Of a DNA stretch of 51,577 bases, positions 40,017 through 47,886 are shown piece after piece. Positions within the stretch are counted from its first letter, which is position 1. Each line of letters begins with the position of its first letter. The stretch comes from CAZGUH01 sp964529005 (GTDB lineage Bacteria; Actinomycetota; Acidimicrobiia; Acidimicrobiales; Ilumatobacteraceae). The notes beneath the pieces are model-generated. The model was not told the DNA's origin. It saw only the letters and a list, made by a program, of their open reading frames with translations, and made no database searches. The stretch spans positions 1 to 51,577 of the forward strand of contig CAZGUH010000028.1 of NCBI GenBank assembly GCA_964529005.1, in the 5' to 3' direction. The translations under genes and the position numbers were made by a program.

Positions 40017-40895
40017 GTGACGGCTGACGACGGCGAGAACCTTACGGCTACGAGCGTGGATCGGCGTAAGCGCGCTTCCAACAAGAACCGGCCCCGGAAG
40101 AAAGTCTCCGTCGGGAAAGCTCGATCCGCAGACGTGCCGGCCGCCAATGCTGTGACGGCTGCGCCGACCCGCCGCGCGGCCAGGCGGCCCATGGCCGACG
40201 AGCCGGAACCAACGGCACTCAGGCGATCGGACGCGCGCCGCAACCGCGAGCGAATCTTGCAAGCGGCGAACGACATCTTCGGCAGGCTCGGCGTCGACGC
40301 CCAGATGACTGACGTCGCCAACGCCGCGCGTGTCGGCGTGGCGACCGTGTACCGGAACTTCGACACCAAGGAAGCGCTCGTCAACGCGCTCCTTGAGGCG
40401 CGGTTCGCGCGCACGCTCGAGGTAGCCCGAGAGGCCGCGCGCCAACAAGATGCGTGGGAAGGCCTCGTCAGCTACATCAAGTGGGGCACGAGCCTTCAGT
40501 CCGAGAACCGCGCGTTGTCTCAATTCATCGCTGGCCACATCAAGGGCTCACCCGACCTGCGACAGCAACGGATGGCGCTGTACGAGATCCTCGACGCGCT
40601 CACTCAGCGAGCCAAGGACGAAGGGTATCTTCGGCGCGACGTACAGCTGAGCGACCTGCGGGTGATGATGCTCGCGATCGCGCTGGCCCACGGCTCGGGC
40701 TATCCGGAGCGTCTCGCCCGGCGGCTGACGAGCATCATGATCGACGGCCTGCGCGCTCCTGGACACGAGACACTGGAGGGGCCGCCGTTCACGACCGACG
40801 AACTCGAACGAGCGCTTCGAGTGGGCTGCGAGGAAGCGGCCGAGGACGATCAGACCCAAGCGTTCAAGCGCGGCCGTCGGCCGTGGCCCGTGTGA
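40017..40895 (+). CDS. TetR-family transcriptional regulator with long basic N-terminus
   Basis: A 292-residue regulator. The HTH is at about 78-122 (R-R-N-R-E-R-I-L-Q-A-A, V-G-V-A-T-V-Y-R-N-F), followed by a helical ligand-binding domain. Starting at GTG 40017 the protein has some 60 residues before the usual start, rich in Arg, Lys and Ala. If ATG 40191 is the real start it has 234 residues, still acceptable. It is 15 bp after the ABM gene, so it belongs to the P450 operon. It is the only TetR gene in the window and thus the best in-window candidate to bind the recurring YGGAA-N6-TTCCR palindrome; this is inference. Confidence 0.88.
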   Translation: MTADDGENLTATSVDRRKRASNKNRPRKKVSVGKARSADVPAANAVTAAPTRRAARRPMADEPEPTALRRSDARRNRERILQAANDIFGRLGVDAQMTDVANAARVGVATVYRNFDTKEALVNALLEARFARTLEVAREAARQQDAWEGLVSYIKWGTSLQSENRALSQFIAGHIKGSPDLRQQRMALYEILDALTQRAKDEGYLRRDVQLSDLRVMMLAIALAHGSGYPERLARRLTSIMIDGLRAPGHETLEGPPFTTDELERALRVGCEEAAEDDQTQAFKRGRRPWPV

Positions 40896-40944
40896 GCGCG
40901 TCCTGCTGATTGCCGGGACCCGGCGCGAGGGCTTCGAGCACGAA

Positions 40945-42486
40945 CTATTCACCTGGCTCGGACTCGCCGATGGGCGAACACGGCAGGATCTGGGACGGGT
41001 CGTCGAGCCGCATGTAGGCGTCCGTGTGGGCGGTGCGCACCGCGTCGATCAGTTGGCCGTAGGGCTCATCGTTTTCGTTGAGGAGCCCAAAGTTGTTGTC
41101 CTCGCCGTCGACCATCCGGCCCTCCGCCGGCTGGTCAACGAGCTCGAACCAATGTGCCCCCACGAGGTACGACGTGTTCAGCCCGCACTGCATGAAGTTC
41201 GCCGTCGCGCGGGAGCGGTCCGCTTGAGTGGCGAGAACGAGGAAGTGCTCGGGATTCGTGTTCGGCAGGCCTGCGTCGGCCGCTCGATAGCTGAACTCAC
41301 CGACGAGCAGCGGCCGTCCGGTCGCATCGTGGAATCCTTCGAGCATGTTGGCGACCGGAATCAACCCATAGGTGCGACCGAAATCGTTGGCGAACTGCGT
41401 GACTTCTGGTGCGAGATCGTAAAAGTCGACCGACACGACGTCGACGAATGGTGCCGCCGCCTCGGCCACCGGCCTCGGAGTCGACTGGGCGACGAACCGC
41501 GAGCCGATGTTGAGGTGATTCGGGTCGGCATCCTTCAAGACGCGACTCGTGATCTCGAAGTACTGGGCCGCGACGTGAGCCGACCACGCGACGACCGTGG
41601 CTTGAGCGCCCTCCGTGTCCCCCAGCCCCAGGCCTTCCGGCGCCTCTTCGAACGTCGCCCAGTCGTTGGCCGCGACGTCCGGGAAGTCCGCTTTCAGATC
41701 GGCGAAGCTCTCGTACCGCTCCTGCAGGTATCGATGCACCTCGGAGTTGCCGGGAGTGCCCAGCGGCATCTGGAGGAAGTGGTCGAGGAGGCTTTCGAAC
41801 GAGAACCACGGAATCTCGTTGTCGGTGAAGTAGCCCACGAGCCAGGGATCGTTTCCGTGCAGGTCGACGAACCGATCGACGGTCTCGGTGACGTCGTCGA
41901 TCCATTCGGGGTCGAAAACGTCCTGAAGATCGTCGTCAGGCCGGCCGAGCCCAAGCACCACCGTGTAGGGAACGCGCCCGGAAAATCGGGACAGATCCGC
42001 TTCACTCCAGGCACCGACCGTGTTGACGCCCCATTGAGCAAAGCGGCCCACCATCGCGTTCGCCCATTCGTCGGCATCTCCATAGATCTGAATCACCGCC
42101 TCGCCGTATGCGGGATTTCCAGCCGGATCGAACGCGCTGAATGACGAGACATGATTGACCCCGATCGAGAAGAACGGATGACCGTCCGGGGTGATCAACC
42201 ACGAGCGTCCGTCGATCTCAGCCGTGCGAAACCATCCAGTGGCATCGAGTTGCGTCGCCGTGGCACCGCCATACGGGTCGAAGCGAGCGGCTTCTGAGGG
42301 TACGGATGAATCCGTCGAGGACTGTGGCTGTGTCGATCCGGCCGAGACCTCGCTGCTCGAGGGCGGCTGGTTTTCAGAACCGCACGCCGCCGCCGAGGCC
42401 GTGAGGATCACGGCGAGGGCTAGCTGGCCGGCTCCTCGAGGAATTCGGGAACAGCGGAGCAGACTCGCGCGTGGCAGATCGATCAT
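40945..42486 (-). CDS. Agarase-like glycoside hydrolase lipoprotein (clan GH-A fold)
   Basis: A 513-residue exported protein. The lipobox S-A-A-A-C places Cys35 at the mature N-terminus, followed by a Ser-rich linker. The fold opens with W-L-I-T-P-D-G-H-P-F-F-S-I-G-V-N, as in GH50/GH86 agarase-like enzymes; the acid/base Glu224 is in G-Y-F-T-D-N-E-I-P-W and the nucleophile is probably Glu397 in L-L-V-G-E-F-S. It should act on a polysaccharide outside the cell. ATG 42486 is taken, with GAAGG 8 nt before; GTG 42495 is an alternative. Converges with the TetR gene 49 bp away. Confidence 0.85.
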   Translation of the reverse strand: MIDLPRASLLRCSRIPRGAGQLALAVILTASAAACGSENQPPSSSEVSAGSTQPQSSTDSSVPSEAARFDPYGGATATQLDATGWFRTAEIDGRSWLITPDGHPFFSIGVNHVSSFSAFDPAGNPAYGEAVIQIYGDADEWANAMVGRFAQWGVNTVGAWSEADLSRFSGRVPYTVVLGLGRPDDDLQDVFDPEWIDDVTETVDRFVDLHGNDPWLVGYFTDNEIPWFSFESLLDHFLQMPLGTPGNSEVHRYLQERYESFADLKADFPDVAANDWATFEEAPEGLGLGDTEGAQATVVAWSAHVAAQYFEITSRVLKDADPNHLNIGSRFVAQSTPRPVAEAAAPFVDVVSVDFYDLAPEVTQFANDFGRTYGLIPVANMLEGFHDATGRPLLVGEFSYRAADAGLPNTNPEHFLVLATQADRSRATANFMQCGLNTSYLVGAHWFELVDQPAEGRMVDGEDNNFGLLNENDEPYGQLIDAVRTAHTDAYMRLDDPSQILPCSPIGESEPGE

Positions 42487-42548
42487 CGTGCTCACCTTCT
42501 CCAGGTCATGTGCGGAAGACAGCCTCCGCAGGGCCGTCAGTGCGAGAC

Positions 42549-42578
42549 ACCATACGGATGATTACTTCCATTTGTCAA
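42549..42578 (-). promoter_or_regulatory. Promoter with operator filling the spacer (agarase-like gene)
   Basis: On the minus strand a perfect TTGACA (42573-42578) and TATGGT (42549-42554) are 18 bp apart, and the palindrome TGGAAGTAATCATCCG (42555-42570) fills the spacer, one base off GGAA-N6-TTCC. The -35 box overlaps the TGA stop codon of the upstream dehydrogenase gene. The layout is the same as at 12529-12558. Confidence 0.58.
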
Positions 42579-43528
42579 CGGACGATTCTGCCCGGATCGT
42601 CCAGCGAGGTAGCGGCTTCGACGGGGCGTCGACCCGACAGCGACTCATAGACCTTCACGAGCGCGGCGTGGTCGAGATCACCGCCGCCGGCAGCGACTTG
42701 GGCGGTCATCAACTCGCTGACCAAGGCCGTCAAGAACAGCGCCGACCCAGATCCGCGGGCAGCGTCGAGCGCATTGAGCAAGTCCTTTCGATGCAGGACG
42801 GCACGAAAGCCGGGGGCGAACGTGCGGCGCAGCATCCGCTCACCGTGTACCTCGAGCACCCGACTGCTGGCGAGGCCGCCCAGCATCACCTGTCGAACTG
42901 CGGCCGGGTCCACGCCGGCTTGGCCAGCCAATGTCAACGCTTCGGCGACGGCAGCGATCGTGCAGCCCACGACGATCTGGTTACAGACCTTCGCGAGCTG
43001 GCCAGCCCCAGTGTCGCCCACGCGGACGACGGCGCCCCCGAGCCGACTCAGGAGCGGCAGGCAGCGGTCGAACGTGGCTTGTGGGCCGCCGACCATGATG
43101 GAGAGCGTGGCATCGACGGCCCCCCGTTCACCTCCGCTCACCGGCGCGTCGAGGCACTCGATGCCGAACTGCGCCGCCCTCACTGCGAGCGAACGCGTCA
43201 CCTGCGGATCTATCGAGCTCATGTCGATCCACGTCAGGCCTGGCGACGCTCCGGCGAACAGCCCCGACGGGCCATCCGCCACATCTCGGACGTCCGATGA
43301 ATCCGGCAGCATCGTGACAACGACCGTTGCCGCGCGGGCCACGTCGGACGGCGAACTCGCCCATCGGGCACCCTCGCTAACGAGATCGTCCGCTCTCTGC
43401 CGGCTCCGGGAGTGGACGATGACCGGATACCCGGCGTTCAGCAGGTTCCTTGCCATCGGCAAGCCCATGACGCCGAGGCCGATGAATCCGAGGGTCGACA
43501 GTTCACCTTCAAACTCCAGGCTGGGCAT
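42575..43528 (-). CDS. NAD(P)-dependent oxidoreductase, 3-hydroxyisobutyrate dehydrogenase family
   Basis: A 317-residue beta-hydroxyacid dehydrogenase. N-terminal coenzyme motif G-F-I-G-L-G-V-M-G at 14-22, substrate motif D-A-P-V-S-G-G, and the catalytic lysine in G-A-G-Q-L-A-K-V-C-N-Q. R-S-R-Q after the second strand suggests NADP. It would oxidise a 3-hydroxy acid or reduce a semialdehyde. A paralogue with the same motifs ends the last operon (50662-51528). The ATG is 195 bp from the divergent SDR gene. Confidence 0.91.
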   Translation of the reverse strand: MPSLEFEGELSTLGFIGLGVMGLPMARNLLNAGYPVIVHSRSRQRADDLVSEGARWASSPSDVARAATVVVTMLPDSSDVRDVADGPSGLFAGASPGLTWIDMSSIDPQVTRSLAVRAAQFGIECLDAPVSGGERGAVDATLSIMVGGPQATFDRCLPLLSRLGGAVVRVGDTGAGQLAKVCNQIVVGCTIAAVAEALTLAGQAGVDPAAVRQVMLGGLASSRVLEVHGERMLRRTFAPGFRAVLHRKDLLNALDAARGSGSALFLTALVSELMTAQVAAGGGDLDHAALVKVYESLSGRRPVEAATSLDDPGRIVR

Positions 43529-43564
43529 CGAGGCCTCAGCAACGCGCGCTTCGCGCGACTCGTG

Positions 43565-43581
43565 TGGAAATCATAGTTCCG
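43565..43581. promoter_or_regulatory. YGGAA-N7-TTCCR operator between dehydrogenase and SDR genes
   Basis: TGGAAATCATAGTTCCG, one base longer than the other copies. The minus strand reads CGGAACTATGATTTCC, ten bases identical to the copy at 21501, with TATGAT in the centre as a -10 for the dehydrogenase gene; the plus strand offers CATAGT for the SDR gene. Clear -35 boxes are lacking. Confidence 0.5.
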
Positions 43582-43723
43582 TTAATGTACGGTCGCCCCA
43601 CGGCCACTGCAAACCCCCCGGCCCGGACAGGCAGAATCTCGAAAGCGCCGTCGCCCGATCAACGGCGATGCCACAGAACGAGCTCGCAACACTGACCGTG
43701 GCGGGCTCCAGAGGAGGAGAGCG

Positions 43724-44671
43724 ATGACCATTCGATTCTCGGGACAAACCGTCGTCGTCACGGGGGCAGGACGGGGGTTGGGACGCGCCTGTGCACACGA
43801 GTTGGCCCGCCTGGGCGCGAACGTGATCGTGAACGATCACGGTGCCCAGATGGACGGAACCGACCCTGATCCGCGGATCGCCGATGCCGTCGCGCGTGAG
43901 ATCGCGGACGCGGGGGGCACGGCCGTCGCATCGCACGAGGACATCTCCGACCAGGCCGCCGCGAACAGGGTGATCGATCTTGCCCTCGACCGGTTCGGTC
44001 GCGTCGATGCCCTCGCTCACTATGCGGCGATCTTCCGCCATCACCGGCGCTTCGACGAGTTGTTCGCCGAGGACTTCGAGGCGGTGGTCCACAACAATCT
44101 GGTCGGAAGCTTTTACGTGACCCAACGCGCGTTCCAACACATGAAGGCGCAGCGTTACGGCCGAATCCTCCTCGTCGGGTCCGCGGTCGGGCTCTTCGGC
44201 GTGGGCTTCGAGAGCAACTACGGCTCGAGCAAGGGCGGACTGCACGGCCTGATGCGGTGCGCCGCGATCGAGGGCCGAGAGCACGGGATCCGCGTCAACC
44301 AGCTCATGCCGGCAGCGCGTACTCGCAACTCCGTGCAAGGTCCGTACATGGGCGACGCGGAGGCTCGCAAGGTCCGCGATGCACTGGGGTGCGAGTATGA
44401 GCCCGAACACTCGGCGCCCTTCGCCGCCTATCTCCTGTCGCGCGAGAACGAGACCAGCGGTCAGACGTTCTCGTCCATGCTGGGTTGCTTCTCGCAGGTT
44501 CTCATCGCGGCGACTCGAGGGTGGCAAGCTCAACCGAAGGGCGGCATCCCCAGCATCGACGACGTGGCAGCGCATTGGGGCCAGATCGTGGATCCCACCG
44601 ACGCGCTGTTCCCCGACAGCATCCGGGAGTGGGGCGTGCACATCAAGGCGTCGTACGACAGGGCGGGATAG
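43724..44671 (+). CDS. SDR-family oxidoreductase with C-terminal extension
   Basis: A 315-residue SDR. T-G-A-G-R-G-L-G at 13-20, Ser153, Tyr166 and Lys170 (Y-G-S-S-K) as in the paralogue at 5807-6769, and the same tail ending in D-D-V-A-A-H-W-G-Q-I-V-D-P. The N-N-A-G motif that stabilises the fold is replaced by H-Y-A-A (99-102). This is unusual and may alter cofactor or substrate handling. ATG 43724 follows GAGGAGAGCG. It is a single gene converging with a luciferase-like oxidoreductase gene. Confidence 0.89.
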   Translation: MTIRFSGQTVVVTGAGRGLGRACAHELARLGANVIVNDHGAQMDGTDPDPRIADAVAREIADAGGTAVASHEDISDQAAANRVIDLALDRFGRVDALAHYAAIFRHHRRFDELFAEDFEAVVHNNLVGSFYVTQRAFQHMKAQRYGRILLVGSAVGLFGVGFESNYGSSKGGLHGLMRCAAIEGREHGIRVNQLMPAARTRNSVQGPYMGDAEARKVRDALGCEYEPEHSAPFAAYLLSRENETSGQTFSSMLGCFSQVLIAATRGWQAQPKGGIPSIDDVAAHWGQIVDPTDALFPDSIREWGVHIKASYDRAG

Positions 44672-44693
44672 ATGATCGCGAGATGCCTTCGCC

Positions 44694-45596
44694 CTATGCG
44701 ATCTCCGTGCCGACGACCTCTGCGAGCCGTGCCGCGCGTTCGACGATCTGATCGGGCGGGGCAAAGCTGACCAGCGCGCACGTCGACACCCCGAGCCGGG
44801 CATGCGCCTCGAGATCGGCAGGGTTGCTCGACAGTCGACCACCTGAGACGATCTCCAGCTCGTCGAAGTCACGGCCCGCCTCGTCGCAGAAGCGTCGAAG
44901 CGTTGCGAGACGCTCGTCCAAGAGCTCCGTCGGCATGAGGTCGTGCTGACGCCCAACACTCGTGCCGGGCGGCGAGTGAACGGCCCACCCGTCCGCGTAG
45001 CGGGCGACGCGCCGGAGCAGCGCATCGCCGTTCCCGCCGAGCAATACAGGGATGCGACCGCTTGGCCGACACGGACGCGGGTAGAAGCCAGCCTCCACAT
45101 GCTCGTAGAACTCACCGCGAAAGGAGGCGATCCCTCGCCATGCGCCGGACATCACCGCAACGTGCTCGTCGAGGCGCGCAAGGCGTCGCTCCATCGGAAC
45201 GCCCACCGCGGCGAACTCCTCCTGCATCCACCCGATGCCCGCGCCGAGAACCAGCCGGCCTCCTGAGATGGCGTCGATGCTCGCCAGCTGCTTGGCGAGC
45301 AGCACGGGCGGCCGAAGGATCGAGACGAGCACCCTCGTTCCCATCCGAACGCGAGTCGTCGCCGCTGCGAGCGCGCCCAGCAGAGCGGTGGCTTCGAGGT
45401 AGGGGAACTCGGGTTTGAAGGCGTAGGCGCCATCGCTCGTCGCTGGATACCTGCTCTTCACGTGCGTAGGGGCGATGAGGTGGTCGAACAACCAGACCGA
45501 GTCGAAGCCGAGCTCCTCGACGCTTCGGGCAGTGGCGATGGCCGCTCTGGCTGAGCTGCGCGGTCCCGCCTGGGGAAGGTGGAGTCCGATCTTCAT
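44694..45596 (-). CDS. Luciferase-like (LLM class) F420-type oxidoreductase
   Basis: A 300-residue TIM-barrel oxidoreductase: M-K-I-G-L-H-L-P-Q start, S-V-W-L-F-D-H-L, I-S-G-G-R-L-V-L-G-A-G-I-G-W-M-Q-E-E-F, then R-I-P-V-L-L-G-G-N and A-R-Y-A-D-G-W. The G-x-G-x-G-W segment and the E-E-F that follows are usual in F420-dependent members. The start at ATG 45596 gives the family's N-terminus; seven upstream codons are open but have no site. It faces the SDR gene (22 bp apart) and diverges from the amidohydrolase operon. Confidence 0.9.
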   Translation of the reverse strand: MKIGLHLPQAGPRSSARAAIATARSVEELGFDSVWLFDHLIAPTHVKSRYPATSDGAYAFKPEFPYLEATALLGALAAATTRVRMGTRVLVSILRPPVLLAKQLASIDAISGGRLVLGAGIGWMQEEFAAVGVPMERRLARLDEHVAVMSGAWRGIASFRGEFYEHVEAGFYPRPCRPSGRIPVLLGGNGDALLRRVARYADGWAVHSPPGTSVGRQHDLMPTELLDERLATLRRFCDEAGRDFDELEIVSGGRLSSNPADLEAHARLGVSTCALVSFAPPDQIVERAARLAEVVGTEIA

Positions 45597-45634
45597 GAGA
45601 GTCAAAGTTTCGCACAACTCAGACTCCGCACAGT

Positions 45635-45649
45635 ATTGTTCGGAACAAT
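45635..45649. promoter_or_regulatory. Perfect 7-bp inverted repeat between divergent genes
   Basis: ATTGTTC-G-GAACAAT, perfect arms around one base, halfway between the luciferase-like oxidoreductase gene (minus) and the last operon (plus). It is distinct from the YGGAA-N6-TTCCR palindrome but shares the run CGGAACAATGACT with the divergent space at 31373-31385. No -35/-10 pair of quality is seen on either side. Confidence 0.45.
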
Positions 45650-45723
45650 GACTTCACTAACGGGCTCACCGCAGCGAGGTGCCGACCCTCCGGGCACCCG
45701 TCGCCACAGGAGGCACGATCAAG

Positions 45724-46932
45724 GTGAGTTGTGACTGGATGATCTCGGTCGACGACCACGTCCTCGAGCCGCCAAACGTCTGGCAGAGCCGCCTGCCCTC
45801 ACGCCTGCGCGACGTCGCGCCGACCCTTCGACGTGATGAGCACGGCGAGGCCTGGTTCTTCGACGGCAAGCGCATCCCGACCACCGGCCTCGCTGCCGCG
45901 GCCGGGCGCGACCTCGAACAGCTGGCGCCGCTCCCGATGACGTATGAGGACATGCGCCCCGGCTGCTATGACCCGGTGGCTCGCATCGAGGACATGAATC
46001 GCGACGGCGTCCTCGCTTCATTGTGTTTTCCGTCGTTCCCGAGATTTTGCGGGCAGACGTTCTACGAGACGGACGATCGCGAGCTCGGCCTGCTCTGCGT
46101 GCAGGCGTACAACGACTGGATGTTGGACGAATGGTGCTCGGCGGCGCCGGGGCGGTTCATCCCCATGGTCATCATCCCGCTGTGGGATCCAGCGCTCGCA
46201 GCCGCCGAGGTCGAGCGAACTGCATCGCGAGGCGCCAAGGCGATCGCCTTCAGTGAGAACCCATCCCCCCTGAACCTCCCATCGATCCACGACAAGGGCC
46301 GGTACTGGGAGCCCGTCTTCGCTGCGGCAGCCGAGTCCGGCTTGCCGTTGTGCACGCATCTCGGCTCCTCGTCGAAGATGCCGCGGACGTCCCCAGACAT
46401 GCCCCTTGTCGCCACGATTGCACTCCAGCCTCTCAACATCCAGGCAACGTGCATCGATTGGTTGTTCAGCGGCGTGCTGCAGCGCCACCCGAAGCTCAAG
46501 ATCTGCTTGTCCGAGGGGGGCATCGGCTGGATCCCGTATGTGCTCGAACGCTGCGACTACGTCGTCGAGCGTCAGCGTCACTGGGCAGGTCGCGGCGAGC
46601 TGCGAGGCGAGTTGGGCAGCTCCGACGCAGTGTTCGTGGAAGACGGCGGTCTTGATCTCGACAGGATGCCCTCCGAGTTGTTCCGCCAGCACCTGTACGG
46701 CTGCTTCATCGACGACATCCACGGCGCCAGCGCGGTCGAGGTCATCGGCGCCGACAACGTGATGATCGAGACCGACTACCCCCACTCCGATTCGACATGG
46801 CCGCGTTCCATGGAGATCGCCAACGATCGCCTCGCCGGACTCAGTGCCGACGTCCAGTACAAGATCCTTCGCGGCAACGCCGAGCGCGTCTTCCGCTTCA
46901 CTCCCGCTGATCCGCCGGAGCGCACAGCATGA
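45724..46932 (+). CDS. Amidohydrolase-2 family protein
   Basis: A 402-residue amidohydrolase-2 protein: M-I-S-V-D-D-H-V-L-E-P-P with the metal D-x-H near residue 10, C-T-H-L-G-S-S in the middle, C-L-S-E-G-G-I-G-W-I-P and I-E-T-D-Y-P-H-S-D-S with the catalytic Asp. It is related in length and order to the amidohydrolase at 33823-35061. The start is GTG 45724, 10 nt after AGGAGG; GTG 45679 and ATG 45739 are alternatives. First gene of a five-gene operon. Confidence 0.91.
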   Translation: MSCDWMISVDDHVLEPPNVWQSRLPSRLRDVAPTLRRDEHGEAWFFDGKRIPTTGLAAAAGRDLEQLAPLPMTYEDMRPGCYDPVARIEDMNRDGVLASLCFPSFPRFCGQTFYETDDRELGLLCVQAYNDWMLDEWCSAAPGRFIPMVIIPLWDPALAAAEVERTASRGAKAIAFSENPSPLNLPSIHDKGRYWEPVFAAAAESGLPLCTHLGSSSKMPRTSPDMPLVATIALQPLNIQATCIDWLFSGVLQRHPKLKICLSEGGIGWIPYVLERCDYVVERQRHWAGRGELRGELGSSDAVFVEDGGLDLDRMPSELFRQHLYGCFIDDIHGASAVEVIGADNVMIETDYPHSDSTWPRSMEIANDRLAGLSADVQYKILRGNAERVFRFTPADPPERTA

Positions 46933-46974
46933 CCTCGTCACACCGCTCTCCCTGCGGTCGACCGTGACATCGGC

Positions 46975-47886
46975 ATGGAGATTTGGTACGCGTTGCCGCC
47001 AGCGGCTCCTGGACCTCTCCGGGAGCTGGTCGCATGTCTCGATCGGACCCCACTCACCGGCGTCACGGTGTCGGATCATCTCTGCGTTCCCGATCAGGTC
47101 CGATCGAGTTATCCCTACGCCGGGACGGGGCCCGCGGTGTTCCCGCCGATTGCCGAGTTCTGCGATCCGATCACTCTCGTGACCGGGCTCGGCGCGGCGG
47201 CGCCGAGGCTCCGATTCATGACCAGCGTGCTGCTCGCGCCGCTCTGGCATCCGGTCCCACTGGCGCGCCACGTCGCCACGGCATCGGAGCTCGTCGAAGG
47301 GCGTCTCGACCTCGGGGTGGCAACCGGGTGGTTGCAAGAGGAATACGCGGCAGTCGGCGTCTCCTTCGAGCATCGTGGACGCCGCCTTGACGAGGCGCTG
47401 CCACTGCTGCGTCGCCTCTGGACGGGCCAGCCAGTCGACCATGACGGCCAGTACTTCGCGTTCGAGGCACTGAGCGTCGCACCGCGACCCGAACGGCAGA
47501 TTCCGATCTTCGTCGGCGGGCACAGCGAGCGCGCGCTTCGCCGTGCGGTCGTCAGCGGCGACGGATGGATCGGCGTCAACCCCACGATCGAACAGTTGAG
47601 CGAGATCATTGCTCGGCTCGGCGCGACACGCCGGAAGTCAGGCAACGACCGGCGCCGGTTCGTGGTTCGCTCGGGACTGAGGGGTGACCTCGACGACCGA
47701 CAGATCGAGCGCGCGCACGCATTGGGCGTCGACGGATTGATCGTGCTCGATTGGCAATTACCACCCGCTTGCCGGCTGCCCGGAGCACGGCCGCACGACG
47801 TCGCCGACGCGCTCACCAGCTTGATCGCGCGCGTCAACAAGATCGTTGGAACGATCGCCAGCCCGCGAGGATGGAGGAACCACTAA
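46975..47886 (+). CDS. Luciferase-like (LLM class) flavin/F420-dependent oxidoreductase
   Basis: A 303-residue luciferase-like protein: V-S-D-H-L-C-V-P near residue 33, E-G-R-L-D-L-G-V-A-T-G-W-L-Q-E-E-Y, and P-I-F-V-G-G-H-S-E near 180. It resembles the LLM protein at 44694-45596 (same G-W-x-Q-E-E motif) but has lost the usual first-strand sequence. The ATG is 42 bp after the amidohydrolase stop. Its TAA overlaps the ATG of the acyl-CoA dehydrogenase gene. Confidence 0.88.
   Translation: MEIWYALPPAAPGPLRELVACLDRTPLTGVTVSDHLCVPDQVRSSYPYAGTGPAVFPPIAEFCDPITLVTGLGAAAPRLRFMTSVLLAPLWHPVPLARHVATASELVEGRLDLGVATGWLQEEYAAVGVSFEHRGRRLDEALPLLRRLWTGQPVDHDGQYFAFEALSVAPRPERQIPIFVGGHSERALRRAVVSGDGWIGVNPTIEQLSEIIARLGATRRKSGNDRRRFVVRSGLRGDLDDRQIERAHALGVDGLIVLDWQLPPACRLPGARPHDVADALTSLIARVNKIVGTIASPRGWRNH

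Noticed and set aside
40912..40924. GCCGGG-A-CCCGGC as a terminator between the convergent TetR and agarase-like genes
   Set aside because: The loop of one base is too short, the remaining stem is small, and no T-run follows.
43571..45115. A 514-codon minus-strand frame across the SDR and luciferase-like genes
   Set aside because: It covers two genes with clear families on other frames and has no motif of its own.
31373..45653. The shared 13-mer CGGAACAATGACT (31373 and 45641) as proof of common control
   Set aside because: Chance repeats of 13 bases are expected in a window this size; it is kept only as a side note to the perfect palindrome at 45635.
46018..47523. A 501-codon minus-strand frame opposite the amidohydrolase and LLM genes
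   Set aside because: Shadow frame; no domain and no ribosome binding site.
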